A DNA stretch of 17,823 nucleotides, taken from NCBI GenBank assembly GCA_001275005.1, contig JWZX01001873.1, forward strand, positions 1 to 17,823. The letters run 5' to 3'. The DNA is from Chrysochromulina tobinii. Lineage: Eukaryota; Haptophyta; Prymnesiales; Chrysochromulinaceae. The first letter of the stretch is position 1; each line of letters starts with the position of its first letter. The position numbers and the translations under genes are program-made. Under the pieces are notes generated by a model that was not told the DNA's origin, did not search any database, and saw only the letters and a program-made list of their open reading frames with translations. This document shows, piece after piece, positions 1 through 8,424 of the stretch.

Positions 1-602
1 AGGTGCTCCGGTTACCAAACAACGTGATTGAGGAGGCGGGTGTGAAGGCAGTGGCCGACGCTCTCATTACGGCGGGCGCCTCCTCCGCACTGCGCGTGCT
101 CAATTTATCGAAGAATCCTATGGGCAACCAGGGCGGCGTGTTCATGGGCCGCGCTCTCGCGCACAACCCACCTCTCAAGGACCTCCGTCTGGGATACGAT
201 TACCATGCGGAGGTCTCAGGTTTCCTCCCACCATTCAGATACGAGATTGGAGACGAGGGTGCGATTGCGCTGGTCGAAGGCCTGCGCACCAACACCAACC
301 TTATATTCCTCGGTTTGCGCGGCGCATCAATTACTCTGCAGGGCTCAGCTGAGCTGGCACATGCGATGGTGATCAATCCCGAGCTTGACGTCGACTATAT
401 ATGGGAAGCGCACGCGGGCTTTGACTCACTTATGCTCGTGCCGGGCTGCATCGGTGTGTTTGGGTCCCAGAAGCGAAAGACATGGTGGAATTACCGGATG
501 GCGCAGAAGCTCAAGCAGCGACAGCGGCGATTGAGCAGATTGACCCCCGCCGTCTTCGGACCCTTGCGGTCGGATTTGCAAGAGGTTCTACTCCGAGACT
601 GA
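1..602 (+). CDS. LRR protein, C-terminal 199 residues (5' end outside the window)
   Basis: The open frame runs from the left edge (codons start at position 3) to TGA at 600-602, so only the C-terminus is present and the first codon is not a start. It shows RI-type leucine-rich repeats (LRVLNLSKNPMG, LKDLRLGYDY, LIFLGLRGA) and then a basic tail (QKLKQRQRRL). It aligns without any gap to the last 199 residues of the minus-strand gene at 12857-16000; I count 15 differences, several of them conservative. It is therefore a tail-to-tail inverted paralogue, and the missing part probably carries the same ADP-ribosyltransferase and jacalin-like domains (inference). The intact frame and conservative changes suggest it is or was recently functional. 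Whether its 5' half is intact cannot be seen. Confidence 0.85.
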   Translation, partial: VLRLPNNVIEEAGVKAVADALITAGASSALRVLNLSKNPMGNQGGVFMGRALAHNPPLKDLRLGYDYHAEVSGFLPPFRYEIGDEGAIALVEGLRTNTNLIFLGLRGASITLQGSAELAHAMVINPELDVDYIWEAHAGFDSLMLVPGCIGVFGSQKRKTWWNYRMAQKLKQRQRRLSRLTPAVFGPLRSDLQEVLLRD

Positions 603-646
603 CACGATCGGATTTGCAAGAGGTTCTACTCCGAGACTGACACGAG
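571..646 (+). repeat. 38-bp tandem duplication spanning the LRR stop codon
   Basis: Units 571-608 and 609-646 differ only at the last base. The unit covers the last ten or so codons and the stop of the LRR gene. The paralogous copy near 12843-12888 on the minus strand has a single unit, so the duplication arose after the two genes separated. Translation ends in the first unit, so the second lies in the 3' UTR. Confidence 0.9.
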
Positions 647-1312
647 TGCAGTCCCACAGCGGCCATCGGGGCGGGCACCTCGTCGCTTGGGACACGTGTA
701 TACTCGTGTCATAGGCTATGGCTATGGCTATGGCATCGGGGCACCTCGTCACTTGGGACACGGATCCATAAGCTATGGCTTACCACGGCCGGAGTGTAAC
801 TGGGGATCCGCCGGAAGAAGATCACCGACATGAAGATGCGCCTTCTCGAGGACGCAGTCAAGGCGGGCGGGCGGCCCGCCGGCTGATCGAGATTGGCTCA
901 GGGATGGGACGAGGGCCCGCGGGTCCTCGAACCTTTGAATAACTCCGTGTACCCCGGTCTGATGTCCTTTGTGACCCTTGCGGACTGTGTGAAGTCGTAC
1001 AGGCTGCCAGCTTACCGGTGGTCCGTGTTCCCACCGGTTGTTGCAAGACTTCGAGAGTAGCTCGAAGCTCCTCAGATCCCCCGCAGCAGGCCGATCGAGA
1101 GGGAAGACGTGGGCGAAGACCGCTTACACTAGCTTTTCCGACAAAACCCAAAGAAGGGTAACACAACAGTGTGACCATACATGGTATGGCAGTCTGACCA
1201 AACATGGTTTAACATGGTAAAAATGGTAAGACTGTACGGTCGTCAATGCATGCATCTACTAAGAGATGTACCGACCCCTCCCCTGACATAAGCCCACACC
1301 GGCCCTACTCAT
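603..1312. other. Spacer, about 710 bp, with short repeats and coding-like remnants
   Basis: No complete gene is seen. The left part holds short direct repeats. Two short stretches read like protein on the + strand. About 810-881 gives KITDMKMRLLEDAVKAG and then a stop. About 880-1060 gives a frame containing YPGLMSFVTLADCVK and then a stop. They are in different frames, lack an ATG, and match no family I recognise; decayed exons of a lost gene is one reading. From about 1140 to 1312 the base composition becomes more AT-rich, with several copies of ACATGGT between 1180 and 1226. This is the likely 5' region of the EF-hand gene. Confidence 0.5.
664..762. repeat. Direct repeat pair around a GGCTAT microsatellite
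   Basis: A segment of about 30 bp (core CACCTCGTC then CTTGGGACACG) occurs at 664-696 and again, shortened by a few bases, at 734-762. Between them lie about three tandem copies of GGCTAT (713-733), and CTATGGCT recurs at 773-780. This looks like slippage or duplication in subtelomeric DNA; no function is evident. Confidence 0.75.
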
Positions 1313-2122
1313 ATGGGATGTCTTGCTGGACCTCAGTCGAGATCAGGTGAGTTTCCCCACTTGTCTCGCGACACCGGTACCGACGGTACAAACTATGTTT
1401 CAGTCGTTCACGCGAATTCCCACGACTCTGCTGCGCGCCCCATCGGAGTGCTGAACGCGATGGGATCGGAGCTCGAAAAGCAGATGGCCGCGCTCTTGGC
1501 GGGCGCCTCAGAGATTGACAGTGGCGTCAAAGACGCGAGGAAGAGGGCCGGAAACATCCGGAAAAAGTCTCGCGAACTCGATGATGCATTGGATGGGTTA
1601 GAGGCTCCCAAATTCTCGATGCTCACCCAGATGCTCAAGAACGAGAGTGGCGAGCCGGACACGAGCGACGAGGCGATTGAAGCCCTCTTCGTGACGATGG
1701 ACGCGGACAAGAGCGGCTCGATCGACAAGTCAGAGCTGACCCAGGCTTTCAAGGACATGTTTGAGAGGGACGGCAAGCCGCTCGAGATGACGGTGATCAA
1801 GAATGTCGTGGACGAGATGTTTGCGAAAGCGTTGAAGGAAGACATGGTAAATACGTTCTTCAAGTACGACCTCGACGGCGGCGGCACCATCGACCGTAGC
1901 GAGCTGCAAGAGGCACTGAAAGATCTGGAGCTCACCGTGTCAGAGGAGGAGATCACGGAAATCATGTCGAAAGATGGAATGGAAGGTAAAGAGGAGCTCG
2001 ATATGGATACCTTCGCCACACTCGTCATCGGGCTCAAACATATGACCAAGGAGGACATCACCAAGGCCGAATTCTTGGTCATGGCCAAGAAGCAGCTCAA
2101 GGATGACGGGGTCCTCAATTAG
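1313..2122 (+). CDS. EF-hand calcium-binding protein, two exons
   Basis: This frame of 269 codons becomes 250 if the probable intron 1347-1403 is removed. Two canonical EF-hand loops are visible: D130-E141 (DADKSGSIDKSE) and D186-E197 (DLDGGGTIDRSE), numbered on the unspliced frame. A degenerate third loop follows near 220-233. Residues 55-95 are a charged helical region. The family binds Ca2+ and acts as a calmodulin-like sensor; the partner is unknown. The start at 1313 gives MGCLAGPQ, with Gly2/Cys3 as in dually acylated membrane-anchored proteins. A second in-frame ATG at 1460 begins MGSELEKQ, so the start is not certain. It is upstream of and codirectional with the coiled-coil gene, about 270 bp away. 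It is not a calpain subunit: only two good EF-hands are present, not a penta-EF-hand domain. Confidence 0.85.
   Translation: MGCLAGPQSRSGEFPHLSRDTGTDGTNYVSVVHANSHDSAARPIGVLNAMGSELEKQMAALLAGASEIDSGVKDARKRAGNIRKKSRELDDALDGLEAPKFSMLTQMLKNESGEPDTSDEAIEALFVTMDADKSGSIDKSELTQAFKDMFERDGKPLEMTVIKNVVDEMFAKALKEDMVNTFFKYDLDGGGTIDRSELQEALKDLELTVSEEEITEIMSKDGMEGKEELDMDTFATLVIGLKHMTKEDITKAEFLVMAKKQLKDDGVLN
1347..1403 (+). other. Probable 57-nt intron in the EF-hand gene
   Basis: The donor is CAG|GTGAGT at 1347 and the acceptor TTTCAG|TC at 1403. The length is a multiple of three with no stop, so retention would add 19 residues (GEFPHLSRD... to ...NYVS) without breaking the frame. The donor is a full consensus; the intron is short but close in size to the calpain intron in this window. 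Confidence 0.65.
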
Positions 2123-2388
2123 TGAACAGCGCGACCGCCCTCTCGTCACTGCCGCTCGTGTACGGGTGCGTGATAGTCGTTTGTACGCACTACGCTACGG
2201 CGTGGCGCTCTGACTGGTCCAGAGTGTGTCCGGCTGTCCGCTGTCCCGGGTGCGGGCGATGCGAAGGAAGAAGAAGGAAGTGGCCGCTAGACCTAGAGAG
2301 AAGACAAGAGTCGTAGTCAAGTCACCGAGAGCGAGACATGTTTTGAACAGAAATAACAGCCGCACCGTCCTGGACGTCAATTCGATTC

Positions 2389-5300
2389 ATGGTTGTGTGT
2401 GTCGGGCAGCTCCGCGCAGTCCGCGGCGGGCCCAAAGACGCGCGCGCGCAGATGAGCGCCACGGAGCGCCGTTCCGGCGATTCGTGCCTCATGATGGTCA
2501 ATCGAATGCTGCGTCAATCGCAGCTCTTGCCGGCTGGGGATCCATCGGTACTTCCAGTGATGCTCCAGCACCAGGCATACTCGCCGCCCGCGCCGCCGCC
2601 CGACGATGAGCTCTTCCGCAACGCCGTCGAGCGCTTCATGATGGTTTCGCCGACGAGCCAGCCTCGCCACCAGCCGCTGCGGCGCGCACCGCCGCGGAGC
2701 ACACCGACGCGGCCGACGGTGACGCCCGAGCGCGCGTCTGCCATCAACGGTGATGAGGCCTGGGTAGCCCTCCGCAACGAGTACGGGCTCAAGGAAACGG
2801 GCGCCGTGACGTTTGAGGCCATGCCGCGCGCACAGAATAGCGACGGTGAGGCGGCGCCCGGCGACTCCACAGAGCCGCAGCCAGCGCCTGCAGGCGGTGG
2901 CGACGCCGATGTTTTGGAGTCGGAGCGCATGACCCTCGTGGCACAGATCGCGGCGCTCCGCATGAACCTCGCTTCCTCGGCCAAGACCAACCAGTCGTTG
3001 CTCCACGAGCTCAAGGCTGCGGCGCCGGGCTCACGGCTGGCGTCCTCGTATGCGGCGAGCTCCGCCGGCGCCTCGGCCGCCGGCACGAGCGCCACCGGGA
3101 TCGCCGCCATCACCGCGCAGCGCCGCCGGCGCGCCGTCGAGCTCGCGTCAGCGGAGCAGCGCCGCCGTGTCGAGCTGCGTGCTGCCCGGGCGACTGCGGA
3201 CCGCGCGTTGCAGCTGGAGCAGCGGCACGCGGCGACGCTCAGCCAGCAGATGGAGGTGGTTGAGCAGGGGTTCAACGTGAGCTTACGCCTGATGGGTACC
3301 GCCATCTCCGAGTGTGAGGAGGAGATGGCGGCCGCACACGCGGCGGCGCAGCTCCAAAAGGCGAGCGCCGAGATTGAGGGCGAGGCAGACTTGCAGATGC
3401 AGGCGCACCTCTACCGGCTACAGCTCGCGGCCGCGGACGAGCACCTGGCCCTTACCGCCGAGGTGCGTGCGCACCCACGCCCCCGCCGCCGCCACGCTGC
3501 TGCTTCGTGCGCTCACCTAACCCTAACCCTAACCCTAACCGCCGCCTCGCTGCTGCTTCGCGCGCTCACGCCACTCGCGGCTCATGCGATTCTCTGACGT
3601 CCTTCCACGCCCTTCCACACACACTTCCACACCCTTCCATGTGCCTTGGTGCCTCGCCCCTCGAGCGTGCGCAGGAGCTGCAGAGTGCTAGGACAGACGC
3701 GGCGGCGCGCGAGGCCGAGCTGCAGGCGGAACTGGTCGCCGCGAGGGCGGAGCTCCGATCGACCCTCGCGGCCTCAGCGGTCCATTTACGCGAGGCCGCG
3801 TGGGCTGTCGCACCCCCCGCCACGCCCGAAGCTCGCAAGGCGTCCGCCGAGCACGCTGCCGCCGAGCGCGCCCTTGATCATCTCGATGCGCAGATTGAGC
3901 AGCAGCTCAGCTTGGCGCAGCGTCAACTCTCCGCCATCCTTGCGTCGCCCGCCGCGCCCAGCACGGCGCCCAAGGCGACGAGGGCGCCGACGAGACGAGC
4001 GAGCGGAGGCTATGAGGACGAGGAGGACGAGGCGAAGGACGAGGACGGCGAGGATGTCGAGGATGTCGAGGATGTCGACGGTGATGGTGGCGACGTGGGT
4101 GTCGACGGGGATGTCGATGGGGTTGGTGCCGTTGCCGGCGACGCCGGCCCCTACACGTTCAACCGGCTCAAGATGACGTCCTCTGCCGACCCTACCGAGA
4201 CGCACCGAGACGTAGGCCGCGCCTTTTGCGGCAAGTCCATCTACTGCCAGGCTGTGGGCGCACCAGTCGCGTCTCCTCTGCTCCCGCCATCGGGCATGCC
4301 GCCCGGTGTCAACGCGGATGCGGTGGCCGCGCAATTGAAAGCTCTGGCCGACGCTCTGAGCGCGGAGCTCGGCTTCGAACCGTCCGCCGCCGCCTTGGAA
4401 CGGCTCTGGCCGATGCTCACGGTCAACCCTGTCCTCGAGATTCTGTCGGCGGTGGGCGAGATGCCGTCGGTGCTGCAGCACCGCTTCATCGTGCAAGCAC
4501 GCCCGGCTGCGGCTGGCGCGGTCGCGTTGCACGTGCTCACGCTCGGCTTCGTGGGCATGCCGCTGCCAGCGACCAAGAAGGATCCGCACAAGGCGGCGCC
4601 GAACGTGCTGATCGCCTTCTCCGCCGACCTCAGCGTTCCCGTACCCGCGGAGGACCAAACCGCGTATGAGCTCAGCTACCAGATCCAGAAGGCGAAGCAC
4701 AAGAACATTGACCTCGAGATGCCGAACGCCCTCGCCACGCCGCAGTCAGAGCTCCCTTCTGTTCCCGTGGCGCTGGGACGCCGCCGTTCCAAGTCCCCCG
4801 CCGCGCGCTCCAAGCCCACTAGCAGCTCGCCAGTCGCGCCCATCTCGGCGCCACCCGCGCCGGCCCATCGCGGTGGCACCCCCGCGCATCGTACCCCCGC
4901 GCATCGCACCCCCGCGCATCGCACCCCCGCGCATCGCGCGGCTTTCGAGCTGCTCGAGCGGCTCCAGCACGCTCAGGGGCAACGGCTGCAGGGCGCAGTC
5001 GAGTCGCGCGCGCACATCGCCGTGGTGCGGAGCTTTGAGCGCTGGAAGGGTGCGGCGGGGCTTGCCGCGGCTGTGGCCGTGGCCGAGGAGCGAGAGAGGC
5101 TACAGGCGGAGGCTCACCAAGCGGCACTGGCGTCCAAGGCGCGCACGTCAGAGACGATGCTCTCCCAAGCTGGCGAGAGTGTCGCCTCGATGCAGCTCGA
5201 GGCCGAGACACTGCAAGCGCGCGTCGACGATCTCGAGGCGCAGCTCACCAAGCAGGCACGGGTGTGCGCCACGCAGGCTGCCGAGCTGACGCACCAGCAT

Positions 5301-8051
5301 GCTTTGCTCGAGCAGCGCAAAGAGTCAGACTCACTGCAGCTGCGCCGTGCGCTCGAGGAGCGAGAGACCCTCAATCAACGGCTGCGGCTCGAGCAGGCGA
5401 ACACCGCCGACGCCAACGACCGCGCCGACGCGCTCGAACGCCGGTTACGGTTGGCGTCGGAGCAACGGCTAACCGCCGAGGGGCAGCGCATCGAGCTCGA
5501 AGGCAAGGCTGCCGCCCTCGAGGCCGCGTTCGCGAGCGCGCGCGACGAGCTAGCCGCGCGTGAGCAAGCCGCCCGCGACCAAGCTGCCGCGTCATTCACC
5601 TCCGCCCTCGAGGCCGCCAACGCCAACGCGACGGCCGCCAACGCGACGGTCGAGAGCCTGCGGCTGAGCGTGAGCTCCTACGAGCGACGGCTGGCGGCGC
5701 AGGAGATGCGGCTGGCGGCGCAGGAGGCAGACGCGGCAGAGGCGGCGGCCAAGGCGGCGGCCGCGCTGGCGCTGGCCGAGGCCCAGCTCACCAAGGTTCG
5801 TGCGAAGAACATACCACCTCCACCTCGCAAATGGCCCCCCGACACGCAGCCGACTTCGCCGACCTTGACGCTCGCCGAGGAGGCGGCGGCGGCGGCGCGC
5901 GCGTCATCGGCGCGCGTCGAGGCGCTCGAGGAGGATCTTGAGGCAGCGAAGCAGCAGGCGCGCGCGAGCGAGATTGCTCGCTTGGCGCTCGAGGAGCTTG
6001 TGGCCGAGCTCTCGAAGGGATCTGGCGATATCTCGTTGCGATCTGGCGAGCTCTCGAAGGGATCAGAATCGGCCGCAGCCAGCCACGAGCCCCCATCATT
6101 CACAGAGCCTCCACCATTCACAGAGCTGAGCGACGAGGTGAAGGTTGCGCATGACGAGCTCGAGTTGGCGAGGTCTGATCTCGAGTTGGCGAGGTCTGAT
6201 CTCGAGGTGGCGAGGTCTGATCTCGAGGTGGCGAGGTCTGATCTCGAGGCGGCGAGGTCTGATCTCGAGGCGGCTGAGGCGGCAAAGGCGCTCGAGCGCG
6301 CGCGAAGGGAGACGGCGGAGGCTGCGGCCATGTCGGCTGCGGCCACGTCGGCACGGCTAGTGGAGGAGCTCGAGGCGGCCAAGCTCGAGGCACGACTAGT
6401 GGAGGCCACGTCGGCACGACTGGTGGAGGAGCTCGAGGCGGCCAAGAGCATGCTCAAGGAGGCGGGCTCGGACTCAGACGCGGCGGAGGGACTTGAGACG
6501 GCCGTGGCGGAAGCAGTGGCGGCGGCGGAAGAGAGGCTCATGGCGGAGCGGGCGGAGGCTGACGCCGCAGCCGCGGCCGCGCTGGCAGCGGCGCGCGCGG
6601 AAGCAGAGGCCGCTCGGGCGGAGGTGGCCTCAGTGCGGGGAGCAGCGCAGGAGGAGGCGCTCGAGATGGCGCGCCTTCAGCGTGCAGGCGAGTGTCTGCA
6701 GGCCGAAGTGGAACGTCTCGAGGTGGAGCTTGAGAAGGCATTGGCCGAAGCTGAGGAACTGCGCCAGGCAGAACGAGTGGGGGCGCCTGCGGTGGCGCAC
6801 GCGGCGAGCGCCCCCACGAGTGCTCCAGCGAGCGCTCCGGCGAGCGCCCCGGCGGGCGCGCCGGCGGGTGCGCCGGCGGCAAGCGCGAACGAGGCACAGC
6901 TCCGGCACGAGCTGCGCGAGCGAGATGCGCAGCTCGCGACGAAGCAGCGTCAGCTCGACGATCACAAGCGCGAGATGCGCGAGATCGAGACGTTGCTCCA
7001 TGGGCAGCAGGCGGCTTTCCAGGAGGCGGCCGCGGTGGCGGAGGCAGAGAGCGCGGCAGCGGTGCACGCAGCGGAGGCTCGGGCGGAGGCTGCCTTGTCC
7101 GAAGCCGCCACGAGGATCACTCAGCTCGAGGATCAGCTTGCCGCGGCTGCCTCCTCGCTCGAGGAAGCGCGCGCCGAGGCAGCCGCCAGTGCGGAAGCGG
7201 CCGACGCCGACATCGCCTGCTTGAAGGATGCTTTCAACGAGGCGAGGGAAGCTGCGGAGGCGTCCGAGGCGAAGAGGAGGGCGCTCGAGGAGGCGCGCGA
7301 GGAGGCGGTGCGCGAGATCGCGCGCCTCGAGGGCGAGGTCGCGCGCCTCGAGGGCGAGATCGCGCGCCTTGAGGGCGCCCTGTTGAGCGCTCGAGCGCCA
7401 AGCAACGGCGGCGGCAACGGCGAGGCAGACGAGGCGGCTGTGAACTCGTTGGTCAGCTCATTGGTTGCCGATGCCGACATGCCCTCAGCGGGCGGAGATG
7501 CCGAGGGAGAGGGCGGAGATGCCGAGGGCGCATCGGAGGCGTCGCTACAGCCCGTCGCCTACGTGTTCACAGCCCAATCGGCGCCTGAGGTGAGCGAGCA
7601 GCTGGGCGTGTCGGTTTCCGCGGGCGATCCCCTGACAGACGAGCTGCTCGCTGCCTTGCGCGAAGCGCTGCAAGTGCCGGCTGCCATGACCGAGGACCAG
7701 CTCAAGCAAGCATTGCTTGCCCAGGAGTTTGTTGAACGCGCACCAGCAGCACCACCACCAACGGAGCGAAAGCCGCCCGACTTGCGCCGCTCGTCGACTC
7801 GACGGCTCGGGGAGAGCCCCGAGACGCTGCTTGCCGAGATGACGGCCGAGCTCGAGTCGACGCGTAAGTCGCTCACTCAGTTCGCCGAGATGAACAACGA
7901 GCTGAGCAGCGAGATCTCCACTATGCAGACGCGCTCGCGCAAGCTCCAAGCCGAGCTCGATCAGGCACGCGCCGAGTTGGCTGAGCTACGCAGCCAGCTC
8001 GCGCCAGCAGCCGAGGTGGCCAAGGGTAAGTCCAAGGGCAAGTCCAAGTGA
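2389..8051 (+). CDS. Giant coiled-coil protein, about 1816 residues, two exons (2389-3462, 3675-8051)
   Basis: Exon 1 (358 codons) and exon 2 (1458 codons) join in phase 0 at TAE|ELQS. Features in spliced numbering: a Pro-rich, probably disordered N-terminus (1-150); heptad-rich helix from about 175 through the splice junction to about 450; an acidic Asp/Glu/Gly tract (about 471-517); a less repetitive, possibly folded segment (about 520-720) matching no family I know; a basic S/R/P stretch with TPAHR repeats (about 760-779); then nearly continuous coiled coil broken by a PPPPRKWPP linker and an Ala/Pro/Ser repeat, ending in a Lys-rich tail (KGKSKGKSK). The segment VVRSFERWKGAA resembles one Sfi1-type (F-x2-WK) centrin-binding repeat, a weak hint of a centrosome or basal-body scaffold. 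Start at 2389; M22 at 2452 is an alternative. Confidence 0.8.
3463..3674 (+). other. 212-nt intron of the coiled-coil gene
   Basis: The donor is GAG|GTGCGT at 3463 and the acceptor GCGCAG|GAG at 3674. Splicing is phase 0 and continues the heptad pattern, whereas reading through hits a stop at 3595-3597. The second frame has no ATG before the acceptor, so the two frames must be joined. The nine bases GCGTGCGCA occur at both intron ends. The interior holds a telomeric tract and a CCTTCCAC-rich pyrimidine stretch (3600-3640) before the acceptor. Confidence 0.8.
3486..3569. repeat. Interstitial telomeric tract flanked by a 31-bp direct repeat
   Basis: Positions 3516-3540 read as four units of CCCTAA, the complement of the terminal TTAGGG and in the opposite orientation to the chromosome end. 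The tract lies exactly between two 31-bp direct repeats, 3486-3516 and 3539-3569, which match at 29 of 31 positions. All of it is within the intron 3463-3674. Confidence 0.9.
4878..4937 (+). repeat. 15-bp tandem repeat, four copies, encoding TPAHR
   Basis: The in-frame unit ACCCCCGCGCATCGC occurs four times with one base change. It encodes a basic Pro/His/Arg linker between the possibly folded segment and the long coiled coil. Confidence 0.95.
6159..6284 (+). repeat. 21-bp tandem repeat, five copies plus a partial sixth, encoding LE(L/V/A)ARSD heptads
   Basis: Units start at 6159, 6180, 6201, 6222, 6243 and 6264. Each is exactly one coiled-coil heptad, and the third codon steps from Leu to Val to Ala along the array. 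Growth by whole heptads keeps the coiled-coil register. Confidence 0.95.
7314..7376 (+). repeat. 21-bp tandem repeat, three copies, encoding E(I/V)ARLEG
   Basis: Units 7314-7334, 7335-7355 and 7356-7376 differ at single positions. This is a second independent whole-heptad expansion in the same coiled-coil gene. Confidence 0.95.
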
Positions 8052-8424
8052 GGCGCTGCTACGGCGCTGCACGCGCGTGGTACACGCTTCGCCCCCACCT
8101 ACGAGTGAGGAGTGTGGTGGTTCCGCGAACCACATGCGAACCGCGTTCACATCGCGCCACGCTCAGTCAACAATTCAAGCTGTGATTAAAAGTGTCCTCG
8201 TTGTACGTTCCAACGTTGACATGAAGTGTCCGTATCCCCGGCAAGCGGGTCATCGTAGAACTGTACGGTAAAATGACACGGGGGGAGCCGGGGCACACTG
8301 ATCACAAAGGCGGACCTCACAACCATCCCAACCCACGTACCCGTGTGTGTCCCGGCTCCCCCCGGTGTCTTTTTGCCGGTACGTGAACGTCTTATTTGAG
8401 AGCCCACGACAACGCCGCACAATC
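8052..8424. other. Spacer between the coiled-coil and calpain genes
   Basis: About 370 bp that must hold the 3' UTR of the upstream gene and the promoter and 5' UTR of the calpain gene. No RNA gene or clear TATA element is seen. The only structure is the imperfect inverted repeat listed separately (8263-8382). The open frame before 8425 begins at a GTG inside that repeat, so I do not treat it as coding. Confidence 0.6.
8263..8382. repeat. Imperfect inverted repeat (about 36-bp arms, about 46-bp spacer)
   Basis: The left arm 8263-8298, reverse-complemented, matches the right arm 8345-8382 over the shared core GGCTCCCCCC, then GTGTC, a T-run and a GTAC-ending flank, with a few mismatches. A third, more diverged copy in the right-arm orientation lies at 12634-12676 after the calpain gene. 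It could be a small inverted-repeat mobile element (MITE-like) or a transcript hairpin near gene ends; no convincing target-site duplication is seen. Confidence 0.7.

Noticed and set aside
1408-2118. Long minus-strand Ser-rich frame opposite the EF-hand gene
   Set aside because: It is antisense to clear EF-hand loops and has no recognisable motif; it results from codon bias.
8347-8424. Extension of the calpain gene upstream to 8347
   Set aside because: The first codon would be GTG inside the inverted repeat. The first ATG in frame is at 8425.
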